Of a stretch of 64,000 bases of DNA, positions 7,178 to 15,841 are shown piece by piece. A program made the position numbers and the translations under genes. Within the stretch, counting starts at the first letter, position 1; each line of letters begins with the position of its first letter. The stretch is from positions 62,001-126,000 of the forward strand of contig JACQSX010000016.1 in assembly GCA_016211105.1 (NCBI GenBank), written 5' to 3'. Source of the DNA: Acidobacteriota bacterium. GTDB lineage: Bacteria; Acidobacteriota; UBA6911; JACQSX01. Below the pieces are notes generated by a model. That model did not search any database and had not been told where the DNA came from. It saw only the letters and a list, made by a program, of their open reading frames with translations.

Positions 7178-9055
7178 ATGTTGTCGTGGCCCGACTTTAT
7201 GACACGGACATATGCCATGAACCAAGCTTTAGATGAGTTAGCGGAGCAGTACGCATGGACGCTGCAAAACTATGTTGCAGAGCCTGGAGAGGCTGCACTG
7301 CGGCGCGCGTATGAGCTTGGCCGAAGGGCTCTAGGGGACCAAGTAGGGGTGCTGGACATCGCAAGGATCCACCAGGAAGCGCTGGGGACGTTGCTGAGCA
7401 GTTCGCTCACTCCTGAAAAAATCTTACCAATGGTCGCGCGGGCCGGATTGTTCTTCATGGAAAGCTTATCGGCGTACGAAATGACCCACCGAGGCTTCCA
7501 GGAGGCCATCGTCACGCTTCGCCAAGTGAACGAAACCCTAAAGCATAGGGCCACTGAACTCACCGAGACGAACCAGAAACTGGAAGACGAGGTTATTGAC
7601 CGCAAGCATGCGGAGGAAAGACTTCAGAAGAGCCAGCGACAGCTTGTCAACGCGCAGAAGATCACCCACATTGGAAGCTGGGAATGGGAGATAGCGACCA
7701 ACGTGATCGATTGGTCGGATGAGCTTTATCGAATCTACGGTTTGAAGCCGCAGGAATTTGCGGCGACGTACGAAGCGTTCCTCGATCATGTTCATCCTGA
7801 AGACAGAGAATTTGTAAAGGGAATGATCGAAAACGCTTATCACGATGCAAAACCATTCGGTTTTTATGAGCGTATCGTACGGCCTGATGGCGCAATCCGG
7901 ACTCTGCACTCCAGTGGAGAAGTCGTAGTAGACGGTTTCGGCAAGCCGATCAAGATGATTGGAAGCTGCCAAGATGTTACTGAACAAAAGGAAATAGACA
8001 AAGCGCTGCGTGAGAGTGAAACCAAATTTCGGGCGCTCCTTGAGTCGGCGCCCGATGCCATGGTGATCGTCAACAACGACGGTAGGATCGTGCTGATGAA
8101 CGCGGAGACGGAAAAGCTTTTCGGTTACGCTCGACAGGAGGTCCTGGGGAGTGCCGTGGAGCTGCTGCTGCCGGAACGCTTCCGAAGCGCTCATGTCGCG
8201 TACCGGACTGTTTACTCAGCCGATCCCAAACGGCGATCCATGGCAGCCGGCCTTCAGCTTTATGGTTTACGCAAGGATGGCACTGAGTTCCCGGTCGAGA
8301 TTTCCCTCAGTCCCTTGGAGACAAGTGAGGGAATTTTGGTGACCAGCGCAATCCGAGACATCACGGAGCGCAAGGAAATCGAAAATTCGCTTCGCCAGTT
8401 GTCGGGCCGCCTGCTGAACGTGCAAGATGAGGAACGGCGGCGAATCGCGCGGGAACTGCACGACACCACAGGCCAGAGTCTGGCGGCATTGGCCATAAAT
8501 CTCTCGATTGTGAAGAATTCATCTTCCGGCCTGAATCCGCAAGTGTCCCGGGTGCTGTCAGAAAGTCTTGAGTTGGTGGATCAATGCTCGCGCGAATTAC
8601 GAACGTCTTCTTATCTGCTCCATCCGCCGATGTTGGATGAGCTCGGTTTGGCCGCCACTTTGCACTGGTACGGGGATGGTTTTGGAAAGCGGAGCGGAAT
8701 TCAAGTCCATTTTGACATTCCCGCTAAAGTGAGCCGATTACCGCAAGAAGTCGAAATAGCCTTATTTCGAATTGCGCAGGAGAGCCTTACCAATCTCCAT
8801 CGCCACTCTGGAAGTCCGGTGGCTCACGTACACTTGGCCGCCGACTCGAAGAAAATCATCCTGGAAGTGAGGGACCAAGGCGGAGGAATGAAGCCAGGAT
8901 GCTTGGAGAAATCGAGCAAGGGTGTTGCAGCGCTGGGAGTGGGAATTATGGGGATGAGGGAACGGATGACACAATTGGGGGGGCGGTTGGAAATCGATTC
9001 GAGTGGGGAAGGCACGACAGTCAGAGCCATTTTCCCCTTGGAAACGAGAAAGTAG
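7178..9055 (+). CDS. Sensor histidine kinase with RsbU-like N-domain, two PAS domains, HisKA_3 and HATPase
   Basis: Domain order in 625 residues: an RsbU_N-like helical domain (about 14-110, with YELGRRAL and ARIHQEALGTLL), a coiled coil (110-155), PAS (about 157-272), PAS (about 280-400), HisKA_3 dimerisation (about 405-470, phospho-acceptor in RELHDTTGQ) and HATPase_c (about 515-622, LFRIAQESLTNLHRHS and GVGIMGMRERM). The N-domain matches the part of Bacillus RsbU that binds RsbT, but the PP2C domain is replaced by a NarX/DegS-type kinase. This suggests that freed RsbT activates the kinase. Starts at 7178, 7199 and 7217 are possible; 7217 gives an N-terminus starting exactly at the RsbU-like domain. 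The cognate regulator follows by 29 bp. Confidence 0.85.
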   Translation: MLSWPDFMTRTYAMNQALDELAEQYAWTLQNYVAEPGEAALRRAYELGRRALGDQVGVLDIARIHQEALGTLLSSSLTPEKILPMVARAGLFFMESLSAYEMTHRGFQEAIVTLRQVNETLKHRATELTETNQKLEDEVIDRKHAEERLQKSQRQLVNAQKITHIGSWEWEIATNVIDWSDELYRIYGLKPQEFAATYEAFLDHVHPEDREFVKGMIENAYHDAKPFGFYERIVRPDGAIRTLHSSGEVVVDGFGKPIKMIGSCQDVTEQKEIDKALRESETKFRALLESAPDAMVIVNNDGRIVLMNAETEKLFGYARQEVLGSAVELLLPERFRSAHVAYRTVYSADPKRRSMAAGLQLYGLRKDGTEFPVEISLSPLETSEGILVTSAIRDITERKEIENSLRQLSGRLLNVQDEERRRIARELHDTTGQSLAALAINLSIVKNSSSGLNPQVSRVLSESLELVDQCSRELRTSSYLLHPPMLDELGLAATLHWYGDGFGKRSGIQVHFDIPAKVSRLPQEVEIALFRIAQESLTNLHRHSGSPVAHVHLAADSKKIILEVRDQGGGMKPGCLEKSSKGVAALGVGIMGMRERMTQLGGRLEIDSSGEGTTVRAIFPLETRK

Positions 9056-9084
9056 CGGAGAGGCGGGAGAGCCTTGAGAGAGTC

Positions 9085-9741
9085 ATGCCAAAGATGCGAA
9101 TCCTGATAGCGGATGATCACGAAGTGGTACGACGAGGGTTCCGCTCGCTGCTGGAGACGAGGCCGGAGTGGGAAGTCTGCGCCGAGGCGGTTACGGGTCG
9201 AGAGGCGGTGGAGAAGGCGACGCAGCACAACCCAGATGTGGTGGTCATGGATATCAGCATGCCCGAGTTGAACGGGCTGGAAGCGACACGCCAGATCGTT
9301 AAGGCGCTGCCTAAGGTAGAGGTGTTGATCTTGACCATGCACGACTCAGAAGAACTGGTGCGGGAAGTGTTGGATGCTGGCGCGCGTGGTTACGTGTTGA
9401 AATCGGATGCGGGGAGAGATCTGGTCGCCGCCGTAGATGCGGTGCGCCGACACAAACCCTTTTTTACATCACGGGTTTCAGAGATCGTGTTAGATGGATA
9501 CCTGAAGAGAAATTCTCACACTGGCAAAGAAGGAATTCGGCTCAGTCGTCTCACACCGCGTGAACGCGAGATTGTACAACTTCTGGCCGAGGGCAAGAGC
9601 AACAAGGAAGTCGCAGTGGCCCTCAATATTAGTGTCAAGACGGCGGAAACTCATCGGGCCAACGTTATGAATAAGCTCGGGCTGCATTCGGTCACCGAGC
9701 TGGTGCGCTATGCCGTGCGCAATAAAATCGTCGAGCCTTAG
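9085..9741 (+). CDS. NarL/FixJ-family response regulator, output of the stressosome-linked kinase
   Basis: The 218-residue protein has a receiver domain (about 1-120) with acidic pair ADDH, phospho-acceptor Asp in VVVMDISMPE, switch residue region LTMHDS and Lys in YVLKSDAG. A LuxR-type HTH follows (about 150-212: LTPREREIVQLLAEGKSNK and KTAETHRANVMNKL). The ATG at 9085 is preferred over upstream in-frame codons that lie inside the kinase gene. Its location after the RsbU-like kinase makes it the obvious partner. LuxR-type HTH dimers commonly bind short inverted repeats, so it is my leading candidate for the TAGG-N4-CCTA palindromes; that link is inferred, not shown. Confidence 0.9.
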   Translation: MPKMRILIADDHEVVRRGFRSLLETRPEWEVCAEAVTGREAVEKATQHNPDVVVMDISMPELNGLEATRQIVKALPKVEVLILTMHDSEELVREVLDAGARGYVLKSDAGRDLVAAVDAVRRHKPFFTSRVSEIVLDGYLKRNSHTGKEGIRLSRLTPREREIVQLLAEGKSNKEVAVALNISVKTAETHRANVMNKLGLHSVTELVRYAVRNKIVEP

Positions 9742-9777
9742 CGAGACCGTGCCACCGCTGTCGAGAACCTGCCAAGA

Positions 9778-9887
9778 AAATTCAGAGCCGCGCGCGTAAG
9801 CAAGCGGACTTTGGCCGGAGGGTCCGCTCCCTGACGGTGGCGGCTCAGATTTGGGTGACAGATCCAATCGCGCGCGGCTCTGAATTT
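9778..9887. repeat. 110-bp inverted-terminal-repeat element, copy 1 (MITE/REPIN-like)
   Basis: Perfect 19-bp terminal inverted repeats (AAATTCAGAGCCGCGCGCG at 9778-9796, complement at 9869-9887) enclose 72 bp with a second internal hairpin (GCGGAC...GTCCGC). A second copy of the same length and orientation, ~87% identical inside, is at 10472-10581. The pair frames the CheY-like gene. I see no transposase or clear target duplication. Similar GAGCCGCG-type repeats are, as far as I recall, abundant in Acidobacteria such as Solibacter. Confidence 0.8.
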
Positions 9888-10005
9888 CTTACTGGTTCTC
9901 AAGGAGCGCCGGGGCAATGTCGCTCATAGAGCCCCAAATTCGCAGAAATACACAATTTCCTGTATTTCTTCCTGGGACCCAAGGGTCATAAAATGCATTC
10001 TTAGA

Positions 10006-10431
10006 ATGATGGTCGGCAAAAAATTGACTGACTTTGAACTCGACGGCGACTCTACTCAGGACCAGAGGCGCATACGTACGCTGGTGGTCGACGACTCGCC
10101 GCGTGCACGGTATGCCGTCTCTCTTTTCCTCCAAACTCTAGAGGATATCGAGGTTGTGGGAGTTGCCGAGGACGGGCGTCAGGCCCTGGAACAAGTCGAC
10201 GCACTCCGGCCGGACGTTGTCCTGATGGACATACAGATGCCCGAAATGAACGGCCTGGAGGCAATGGAATATTTGCGTAAACGGGGTTCCACGGCGCGAG
10301 TGATTGTGATAACCCTCCACGATAGTCCAGAAATGCAAGTCACATGTAGAGAGCGTGGCGCAGATGGTTTTGTGCCGAAAAGTCGTTTAATTGAGGAACT
10401 GCCTTCTGAAATCAGACGGGTCGTAAAATAG
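10006..10431 (+). CDS. Single-domain response regulator (CheY-like)
   Basis: The 141-residue protein has a ~20-residue charged N-terminal extension and then one receiver domain: acidic residues in VVDDSPRA, phospho-Asp in VVLMDIQMPEMNG, Thr in ITLHDS and Lys in FVPKSRL. There is no output domain. It is closely similar in its DIxMPE and LHDS motifs to the receiver of the preceding NarL-type regulator. It could be a phosphate sink or an alternative target of the same kinase. It sits between two copies of the 110-bp element (118 bp before, 40 bp after), which may have moved or isolated it from the stressosome operon. Confidence 0.85.
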   Translation: MMVGKKLTDFELDGDSTQDQRRIRTLVVDDSPRARYAVSLFLQTLEDIEVVGVAEDGRQALEQVDALRPDVVLMDIQMPEMNGLEAMEYLRKRGSTARVIVITLHDSPEMQVTCRERGADGFVPKSRLIEELPSEIRRVVK

Positions 10432-10471
10432 ACGCGAACAAGCCGCAGCGTCCCTGACAACCTGTTTAAAA

Positions 10472-10581
10472 AAATTCAGAGCCGCGCGCGTAAGCAAGCG
10501 GACTTTGGTGGGAAGGTCCGCTCCCTAACGGTTGCGGCTCGGATTTGGGTAACAGACGTAATCGCGCGCGGCTCTGAATTT
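10472..10581. repeat. 110-bp inverted-terminal-repeat element, copy 2
   Basis: It has the same 19-bp terminal repeats as copy 1 (10472-10490 and 10563-10581), extended by an A-run outside the left arm and a T-run outside the right arm. The T-run after a long GC-rich stem could also end transcription of the CheY-like gene and, from the other side, of otsA. Confidence 0.8.
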
Positions 10582-10706
10582 TTTTTACGCGTTCTGACGA
10601 GGAAGCTTCACACTGCCTGTTCCGGCAAAACCGCTACCGTCAAGCAGCGCAAAATCCGGTCTGGGAGATCCCAGACCCCAGTTATCTGCCTGTGGAAATC
10701 GGAGCT

Positions 10707-12185
10707 TCAGGGGATCTGAAGTTGAGGCACGTAATCTTTCAAAACGGGAAAATGCCCCAAGTCTTTGGAAAACGCCGCGCGAAGAAAAAAGTCCACCCAC
10801 CAAAAAATGTCATATTGTTGGATCGATCGCCGCAGCTTCCGCATCCGCTGTACCCGCTCCTTTGGGTCCATTTTGGCCGCCTGGTGGATGGCGTCGGCGA
10901 CACCTTCAATGTCATAAGGATTCACGAGAATTGCCGATTCCTGTAGCTGGGCGGCCGCGCCGGCGAACTCGCTCAGGATCAACACTCCGTTCTCGTCCAC
11001 GGTGGAGGCACAATATTCCTTCGCTACAAGATTCATGCCGTCTTTGAGAGGAGTGATCAAGGCGATCTCCGCCATGCGGTAGTAGGCGAGCAGTTCTGCG
11101 CGTTCCAGACTGCGAAAGACATAATGGATCGGCGCCCATCCGGGGCGTGTGAATCTGCCGTTGATCTCGCCCACCATGCGTTCAATTTCACATTTGAGAT
11201 CTTGGTACCTGGAGATATTCTCTCGGCTGGGCACGACGATTTGGACCAGCGAGACTTTCTCGTGTAAATCGGGAAATCGCTCCAGTGCATTCTTGAGAGC
11301 CTGCAGCCGGTAAGGGATCCCCTTGGTATAATCCAACCGATCCACCCCTAGGATGATCTGATGACCGGGAAGATCCCGATGAAGACGCAGGGATTTTTCG
11401 TAAACTTCCTTGCTCGCTGCCTTGCTCTCAAAATCCCTGAAGTCGATGCTGATAGGAAAGCTTCCCACGTTGACTTTTCGCTTGCCGATATCAATCATGA
11501 TCATCTGTCCTTCTTCCGCAATGGGAGCATCCGGAATAATATGCTCCACGCACTGTATAAAATTCCGTCTGTCACGCAAGGTCTGCAAACCGATGAGATC
11601 GTATTGCAGTAAAGCACGGAGGATCTCTAATGCCCAGGGCAACTTGAGGAACATGTCCAGAGCAGGAAAAGGGGTATGCAGGAAGAACCCGAGGGGGGAG
11701 TGAACGCTCAATTCGCGTAGTGCTTGGGCCACACACATCAGTTGATAGTCATGGACCCAGATATAGTCTTCCTTCCGGCTGTTCTGCGCGATTACGCCGG
11801 CAAATTTGCGGTTGACTCGTTGATAAGTCTTCCAGTAGTGCGGATCAAAGTTGCAGAGCGTTTGAAGATCGTGAAGGATCGGCCAAAGAATTTCATTTGC
11901 AAAGCCGTAATAAAATTTATCTCTTTCTTCGGCGATCAGCGGAACTGACTTAATGATGTATCCGGAGTTTCGGGCCGCCTGATTCAAAAGTTTTTCGATT
12001 TCGCCATTTCCTTCATCAATGATTCCAGCCCATCCGATCCATATCCCCCCGCGGTCACGCAATACTGGCGCTAGGGCGGTGACGAGTCCTCCCGAACCGG
12101 GTTCTATCTGCCATCGGCCTGTCACATCATGGGACAGTACAATCGGCAAGCGGTTGGATGTAAGAATCAGCCGATTCGCCGGCAT
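10707..12185 (-). CDS. otsA: Trehalose-6-phosphate synthase (GT20)
   Basis: The 492-residue enzyme makes trehalose-6-phosphate from UDP-glucose and glucose-6-phosphate in the cytoplasm. Visible family marks are the N-terminal SNRLPIVL and GSGGLVTAL loop, [19 protein letters not shown] (donor-binding Arg/Lys) and [13 protein letters not shown] near the C-terminus. Length is normal for the family. It is the last gene of the minus-strand trehalose operon, and its start overlaps the end of otsB by 19 bp. The operon promoter is the stress-type site at 14941-14996. Confidence 0.95.
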   Translation of the reverse strand: MPANRLILTSNRLPIVLSHDVTGRWQIEPGSGGLVTALAPVLRDRGGIWIGWAGIIDEGNGEIEKLLNQAARNSGYIIKSVPLIAEERDKFYYGFANEILWPILHDLQTLCNFDPHYWKTYQRVNRKFAGVIAQNSRKEDYIWVHDYQLMCVAQALRELSVHSPLGFFLHTPFPALDMFLKLPWALEILRALLQYDLIGLQTLRDRRNFIQCVEHIIPDAPIAEEGQMIMIDIGKRKVNVGSFPISIDFRDFESKAASKEVYEKSLRLHRDLPGHQIILGVDRLDYTKGIPYRLQALKNALERFPDLHEKVSLVQIVVPSRENISRYQDLKCEIERMVGEINGRFTRPGWAPIHYVFRSLERAELLAYYRMAEIALITPLKDGMNLVAKEYCASTVDENGVLILSEFAGAAAQLQESAILVNPYDIEGVADAIHQAAKMDPKERVQRMRKLRRSIQQYDIFWWVDFFLRAAFSKDLGHFPVLKDYVPQLQIP

Positions 12186-12976
12186 TTTTCTTCTCCTGTC
12201 GCTTCCAGCCAGTTTGTTAGGAATCCTGAAAGCTCTTCGGGAGGCTTGAGCCAGAGATCAGCAGCGGTGGGACGGAACTCATATCGCACCAGGACGCTAA
12301 GATCTGCCCCGTCGAGAGCTCTGAAAGCATCTTCGTCGGTCACATCATCGCCGAGGTAAGCGACGACAGTATCTTCACCTGTTTCTGCCAAGATGGTTTC
12401 TACGGCTTCGCCCTTGCCTCTTCCCGCCGCTCGAAGCTCGATGCCCCCATCGAACGCTTGCAGAGAAAGGTTGCCTTCGCGGGCAAAAGCGCTCCACTTC
12501 CGTGCGACTTTTTCTTGAATCTCTTCGGATAAAGCCAGATCCCTGCCACGGAGGTGAAGCGCGATGCATCCTGGCTTTTGCTCACACCAGTTCTCCAGAT
12601 CTGCCGCCTTTGCCCAGGAATTCGCCTTGGCGAGAGCCAGTCTGGCAGATTCATCGATCCAGGCTCTTAGGTAAACGTCATCCCCTATCAGTCGTTCATG
12701 GCCGTGCGAACCCCAAATCTCAGGAAGTTTTTTTAATCCGAGTAACGGGATCAGACTTTCAATCGATCGCCCGCTGATTAACACCACCCGAGTGTGCTCG
12801 CGTTCGATTATGGCGCTTAGAATCTTCCTTACTCCCGGATAGGGAACGGCTTGATCGCGTTCCGCCTGAAACGGCGCAAGGGTTCCATCGTAGTCAAGAA
12901 GAAGCGCGCGTTTCCCAGCTCCGCCGAGATTTTGAAAGAAACGATCTGGATCAAATAGCCCCTTAAGCACTTTCAT
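12167..12976 (-). CDS. otsB: Trehalose-6-phosphate phosphatase
   Basis: The 269-residue HAD-family phosphatase has motif I LLDYDGTLAPF (about residue 27), motif II LISGRSIESL, and motif III/IV around AYLGDDVTDEDAF (about 205). It removes phosphate from trehalose-6-phosphate, completing the OtsA route. It overlaps treT upstream by 4 bp and otsA downstream by 19 bp, so the three genes are tightly coupled. Confidence 0.95.
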   Translation of the reverse strand: MKVLKGLFDPDRFFQNLGGAGKRALLLDYDGTLAPFQAERDQAVPYPGVRKILSAIIEREHTRVVLISGRSIESLIPLLGLKKLPEIWGSHGHERLIGDDVYLRAWIDESARLALAKANSWAKAADLENWCEQKPGCIALHLRGRDLALSEEIQEKVARKWSAFAREGNLSLQAFDGGIELRAAGRGKGEAVETILAETGEDTVVAYLGDDVTDEDAFRALDGADLSVLVRYEFRPTAADLWLKPPEELSGFLTNWLEATGEEKCRRIG

Positions 12977-14217
12977 CGACCCAGCTCGATCCTTTCTTGA
13001 TTGCCGTGAAGGAGAGCGACCATCAGGGTCAGATGCTCTCTCACTTGTCTGGGGAGAAGAAAATGTTCCTTCACGAATTCCCTCGCCTTGCGTCCCATTT
13101 CATGCAGTTTGTCGGTATGTTGAAGGAGGTAGCGGATTCGCAACGCGGCCCCTTCGGGAGAGCTGACCAAGAAACCGGTATGGCGATTCACCACCTGCAA
13201 GCGGATTCCCCCGGTGTCACCGCCAATCACTGGCTTTCCCTTCCACATCGCCTCTGTGACCGTGAGGCCGAATCCTTCACGCAGAGATTTCTGCAGTACG
13301 ATATCTGCGGCTCGTTGGAGGGCATTAATCGTACGGTGGGCATCCGGCGCCAGCCGCAGAATGTGGATATCCGGATCTCCATCGGCCTCGGTCCGCACTT
13401 GTGCAAGTACTTCGTCCCCCTCGGGATCGTCCGTGGCGCCACCGCCGGCCAACACAAGCTGCACCGGAGGCAAGAATCTTTTCACCAGCCCGTAGGCTTG
13501 AATCACGCCCACCGGGTCTTTAAATCGATCGAAGCGGGAGACTTGCAACAGGATTGGACGGGCCGGATCCAGGTTAAACTGATCATACACTCGTCGGAGT
13601 TCCGCTGGGTCGAGATCGATGTTTTTTTCAGCCAGTGGGTCAATGCTCGGTGGGATGAGATACTGCGGATGAGGCAAAGGCTGCACAAACTCTGCCAGAG
13701 AGAAGATGCTGGCATCGTAGTCCAGGAGGAATGGACGTAGATAATTCCACACTTTGCGGTAGGGCCGGGAGACGTCGATATGGCAACGCCAGATCCACTT
13801 CCCTTTGCGATTGGGGCAATGCTTCGAAAGCGGAACCGGCTGAGGATCATGGATCATGACTACATCTGCCTCCTCGAGCGCTCCGCGAAGCAGCGCCGCG
13901 TTTTGAGCATTGGTCTCCTCGTAGACTTTCAGCAACGCATCCGGAATCGCAATCTGCTTTCCTTGGAGCGCATTGTGGAAGCTCTTGGTACAGCCGTAGA
14001 ACTGGCTTTCACCGGAAATAACTTCCCATCGCGAGTCGATTCCCAGCTCTCGCTGAAGAACCACTAATTTAGCCAAGATTTCGGCCACCCCTCCGCCCAT
14101 GCGGGTTGAATTGACGTGGATCACAGTCACGTTCTTCAACGGCCCTGCCAACTGGCGCAGATGTTCCACTACGTCCTCACCGGCTATATCTGCATACTGT
14201 TCCAGCATGCTTGTCAT
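12973..14217 (-). CDS. treT: Trehalose synthase TreT-type glycosyltransferase (GT4)
   Basis: The protein has 414 residues from the ATG at 14217, which overlaps the stop of the upstream gene as ATGA; longer in-frame extensions upstream are therefore unlikely. GT4 marks include NSTRMGGGVAEIL near the N-terminus, HDPQPVPL, LLQVSRFDRFKDPVGVI (donor domain) and the E-x7-E region KSLREGFGLTVTEAMWKGKP. TreT joins NDP-glucose and glucose directly into trehalose (reversible in some organisms). Having TreT and OtsA/OtsB in one operon is redundant and may let the cell use different glucose donors. Confidence 0.88.
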   Translation of the reverse strand: MTSMLEQYADIAGEDVVEHLRQLAGPLKNVTVIHVNSTRMGGGVAEILAKLVVLQRELGIDSRWEVISGESQFYGCTKSFHNALQGKQIAIPDALLKVYEETNAQNAALLRGALEEADVVMIHDPQPVPLSKHCPNRKGKWIWRCHIDVSRPYRKVWNYLRPFLLDYDASIFSLAEFVQPLPHPQYLIPPSIDPLAEKNIDLDPAELRRVYDQFNLDPARPILLQVSRFDRFKDPVGVIQAYGLVKRFLPPVQLVLAGGGATDDPEGDEVLAQVRTEADGDPDIHILRLAPDAHRTINALQRAADIVLQKSLREGFGLTVTEAMWKGKPVIGGDTGGIRLQVVNRHTGFLVSSPEGAALRIRYLLQHTDKLHEMGRKAREFVKEHFLLPRQVREHLTLMVALLHGNQERIELGR

Positions 14218-14876
14218 GACACCTTGGCTCCGAAGTAATTGGCAAACAACAGGGTCAATTGGCTGCGTAGTTCTGTCAAAGTGAGAAAATAAGGGTCCAC
14301 CGCGGCAAGTTGCTCCCGCAATTGCGCACATTCGTCTCCAAACTCGCCCAGCCAAGTACGGAAATCGTCCATATGTTCGGGGGAACGGCGGCGCGCATCA
14401 ATGAAGTGGAAAAACGTGCTGCCTACGGAAGCGTGGGGAAGGATGAGCGCAAGGCCCTCCGGCTCGGTGATACGTTTGCCTGTGTCGAAGACGACGATTT
14501 GCGAGCGCAAAAAATGGAACTGTTGGTCCGCCTTGACCCAGGGGACCATTTCGGTTTCGTCCAATCTCTCTTCCACTACCCGTATAAGTTCGTGCCGCAA
14601 AGTCTCCAGATTCGTAAAATCGCTTGGGTCGATAATGGAAAGGGATTCGGCCAATCTGGAATCATGAAGCCCGCGGTGAGCCCAGCTAGCGAAGTCATTG
14701 TTGTACTCTGGGTCATCGAATCCAGGGCGAAGAAGATGGCCCCAGAAATGATAGTAAATGGACGCTTGCCCTATAGTTTCCAGGATATCTTTAAACTCCC
14801 TCAGATTCTGCGCCCGCCTAGCCGTCGCAATCACCGTCAGCGCGCAGTCCTTGAAAGCAAAGGCTCTGATTTCCAT
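14214..14876 (-). CDS. Trehalose-operon-associated protein (DUF5752-like)
   Basis: The 220-residue soluble, mostly helical protein has an N-terminal IRAFAFKDCALTVIATARRA, then YYHFWGHLLRP with His/Trp residues conserved in this group, and STFFHFIDARRR. It looks like the DUF5752 family that I remember as a companion of TreT-type genes in Acidobacteria and archaea. The reaction is unknown. It is the first gene of the operon, starts ~58 nt after the predicted transcription start, and is coupled to treT by a 4-bp overlap. Confidence 0.7.
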   Translation of the reverse strand: MEIRAFAFKDCALTVIATARRAQNLREFKDILETIGQASIYYHFWGHLLRPGFDDPEYNNDFASWAHRGLHDSRLAESLSIIDPSDFTNLETLRHELIRVVEERLDETEMVPWVKADQQFHFLRSQIVVFDTGKRITEPEGLALILPHASVGSTFFHFIDARRRSPEHMDDFRTWLGEFGDECAQLREQLAAVDPYFLTLTELRSQLTLLFANYFGAKVS

Positions 14877-14940
14877 CTCTATGCCTGAAGAAGAAACTTC
14901 CTGACCCCGTCAGCGGTTCCTGATTTCACTGCTCGAAACA

Positions 14941-14996
14941 ACTATGTGCTCGTTACGAAGATGGCTGCAATACGGACAAAGCACTAGAAGTTCTTA
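14941..14996 (-). promoter_or_regulatory. Stress-type promoter of the trehalose operon
   Basis: Read on the minus strand: palindrome TAAGAACTTCTA (14996-14985), 14 nt, -35 TTGCAG (14970-14965), 18-nt spacer, -10 CATAGT (14946-14941), predicted start near 14934. On the plus strand the same palindrome is 37 nt from TACGGT (15034-15039), a weak candidate -10 for the CBS gene at 15098, but there is no good -35 there. The CAATACGG-like flank is shared with the sites at 20.6 and 41.8 kb. Confidence 0.72.
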
Positions 14997-15097
14997 GTAG
15001 ACGTGTGGGTAAATGAACGCGAAATACAGTGCTTACGGTATTTTCTTCAGGTGGCTCTTGCATTAATTTCAAAGGAGAAAGGGAATAGGAGGAAGCG

Positions 15098-15517
15098 ATG
15101 CTAGTAAGAGAAATTATGACGAAAAGTCCGGCATGCTGTACCCCTGATACCAACTTGAAGGACGTTGCGCGACTCATGGTAGAGCATGACTGCGGCGAGA
15201 TTCCAGTGATTGAAAGCTCACAAAATAAGACACCTGTCGGGGTGGTAACGGATCGCGACATCACCTGTCGAACGGTGGCAGAAGGGAAAAATCCGTTGAC
15301 AATGACTGCGCGCGATTGCATGTCCGGAGATGTTGTCACTATGACGCCTGAAACCAGCCTGGAAGAGTGCTGCAAGGTGATGGAAGAGAATCAAGTACGG
15401 CGTCTCCCGATCGTGGACGAAAAAGGCGCTTGTTGTGGAATCCTGAGCCAAGCGGATGTCGCTAAACATGCTCGTCTACAGCAGGCAGGCGAGCTGGTAA
15501 GAGAGGTTTCACAATAG
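15098..15517 (+). CDS. Tandem CBS-domain protein
   Basis: The 139-residue protein is two CBS motifs (about 1-62 and 72-130: VREIMTKSPACC, VVTDRDITCR, RDCMSGDVVTMTPETS, RRLPIVDEKG). Such stand-alone CBS pairs bind adenine nucleotides and often serve in stress or energy sensing. It has several Cys residues (CC at 14-15, 121-122) that are unusual but form no clear metal site. AGGAGG precedes the ATG. The palindrome at 14985-14996 lies 101 bp upstream, shared with the trehalose operon on the other strand. Confidence 0.85.
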   Translation: MLVREIMTKSPACCTPDTNLKDVARLMVEHDCGEIPVIESSQNKTPVGVVTDRDITCRTVAEGKNPLTMTARDCMSGDVVTMTPETSLEECCKVMEENQVRRLPIVDEKGACCGILSQADVAKHARLQQAGELVREVSQ

Positions 15518-15610
15518 GTCTTCCGCTGAAGTGGGGGTGAGGCGTCGGAATTTGTTTTAAGATCGTCTGGCATTGCGAGCGCACAGTCGATGCGTTTCCT
15601 TTTGGGGCAC

Positions 15611-15829
15611 ATGAGACCAATCACTATCTTGGGAATTGTTTTGATTGCTCTGGGACTTCTGGGCCTCATATTTCAGAGCATCCCGTACAAAATGGAGCAC
15701 GATGTCATTCGGATCGGGCCTATGGAGGCCGCTGCGGAGCAGAAAAAGAGCATCTTCGTGCCGCCGGTCCTGGGGGGCCTGGCAGTTGCAGGCGGAATCA
15801 CCCTTCTCGTTCTGGGTCGCAGAAAATAG
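15611..15829 (+). CDS. Small two-helix membrane protein
   Basis: From the ATG at 15611 the protein has 72 residues, with two membrane helices (about 4-22 and 48-66) joined by a polar segment (YKMEHDVIRIGPMEAAAEQKK). This layout is widespread as an uncharacterised family in soil bacteria; I cannot name it with certainty. The longer reading from 15590 adds seven residues without a better ribosome site. It converges with the AsmA-like gene, whose stop is 13 bp away. Confidence 0.55.
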   Translation: MRPITILGIVLIALGLLGLIFQSIPYKMEHDVIRIGPMEAAAEQKKSIFVPPVLGGLAVAGGITLLVLGRRK

Positions 15830-15841
15830 TATTTCTGGAAC

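Noticed and set aside
14218-14355. N-terminal extension of treT
   Set aside because: The extension lies wholly inside the upstream gene; the ATG at 14217 forms an ATGA overlap with its stop and fits the family N-terminus.
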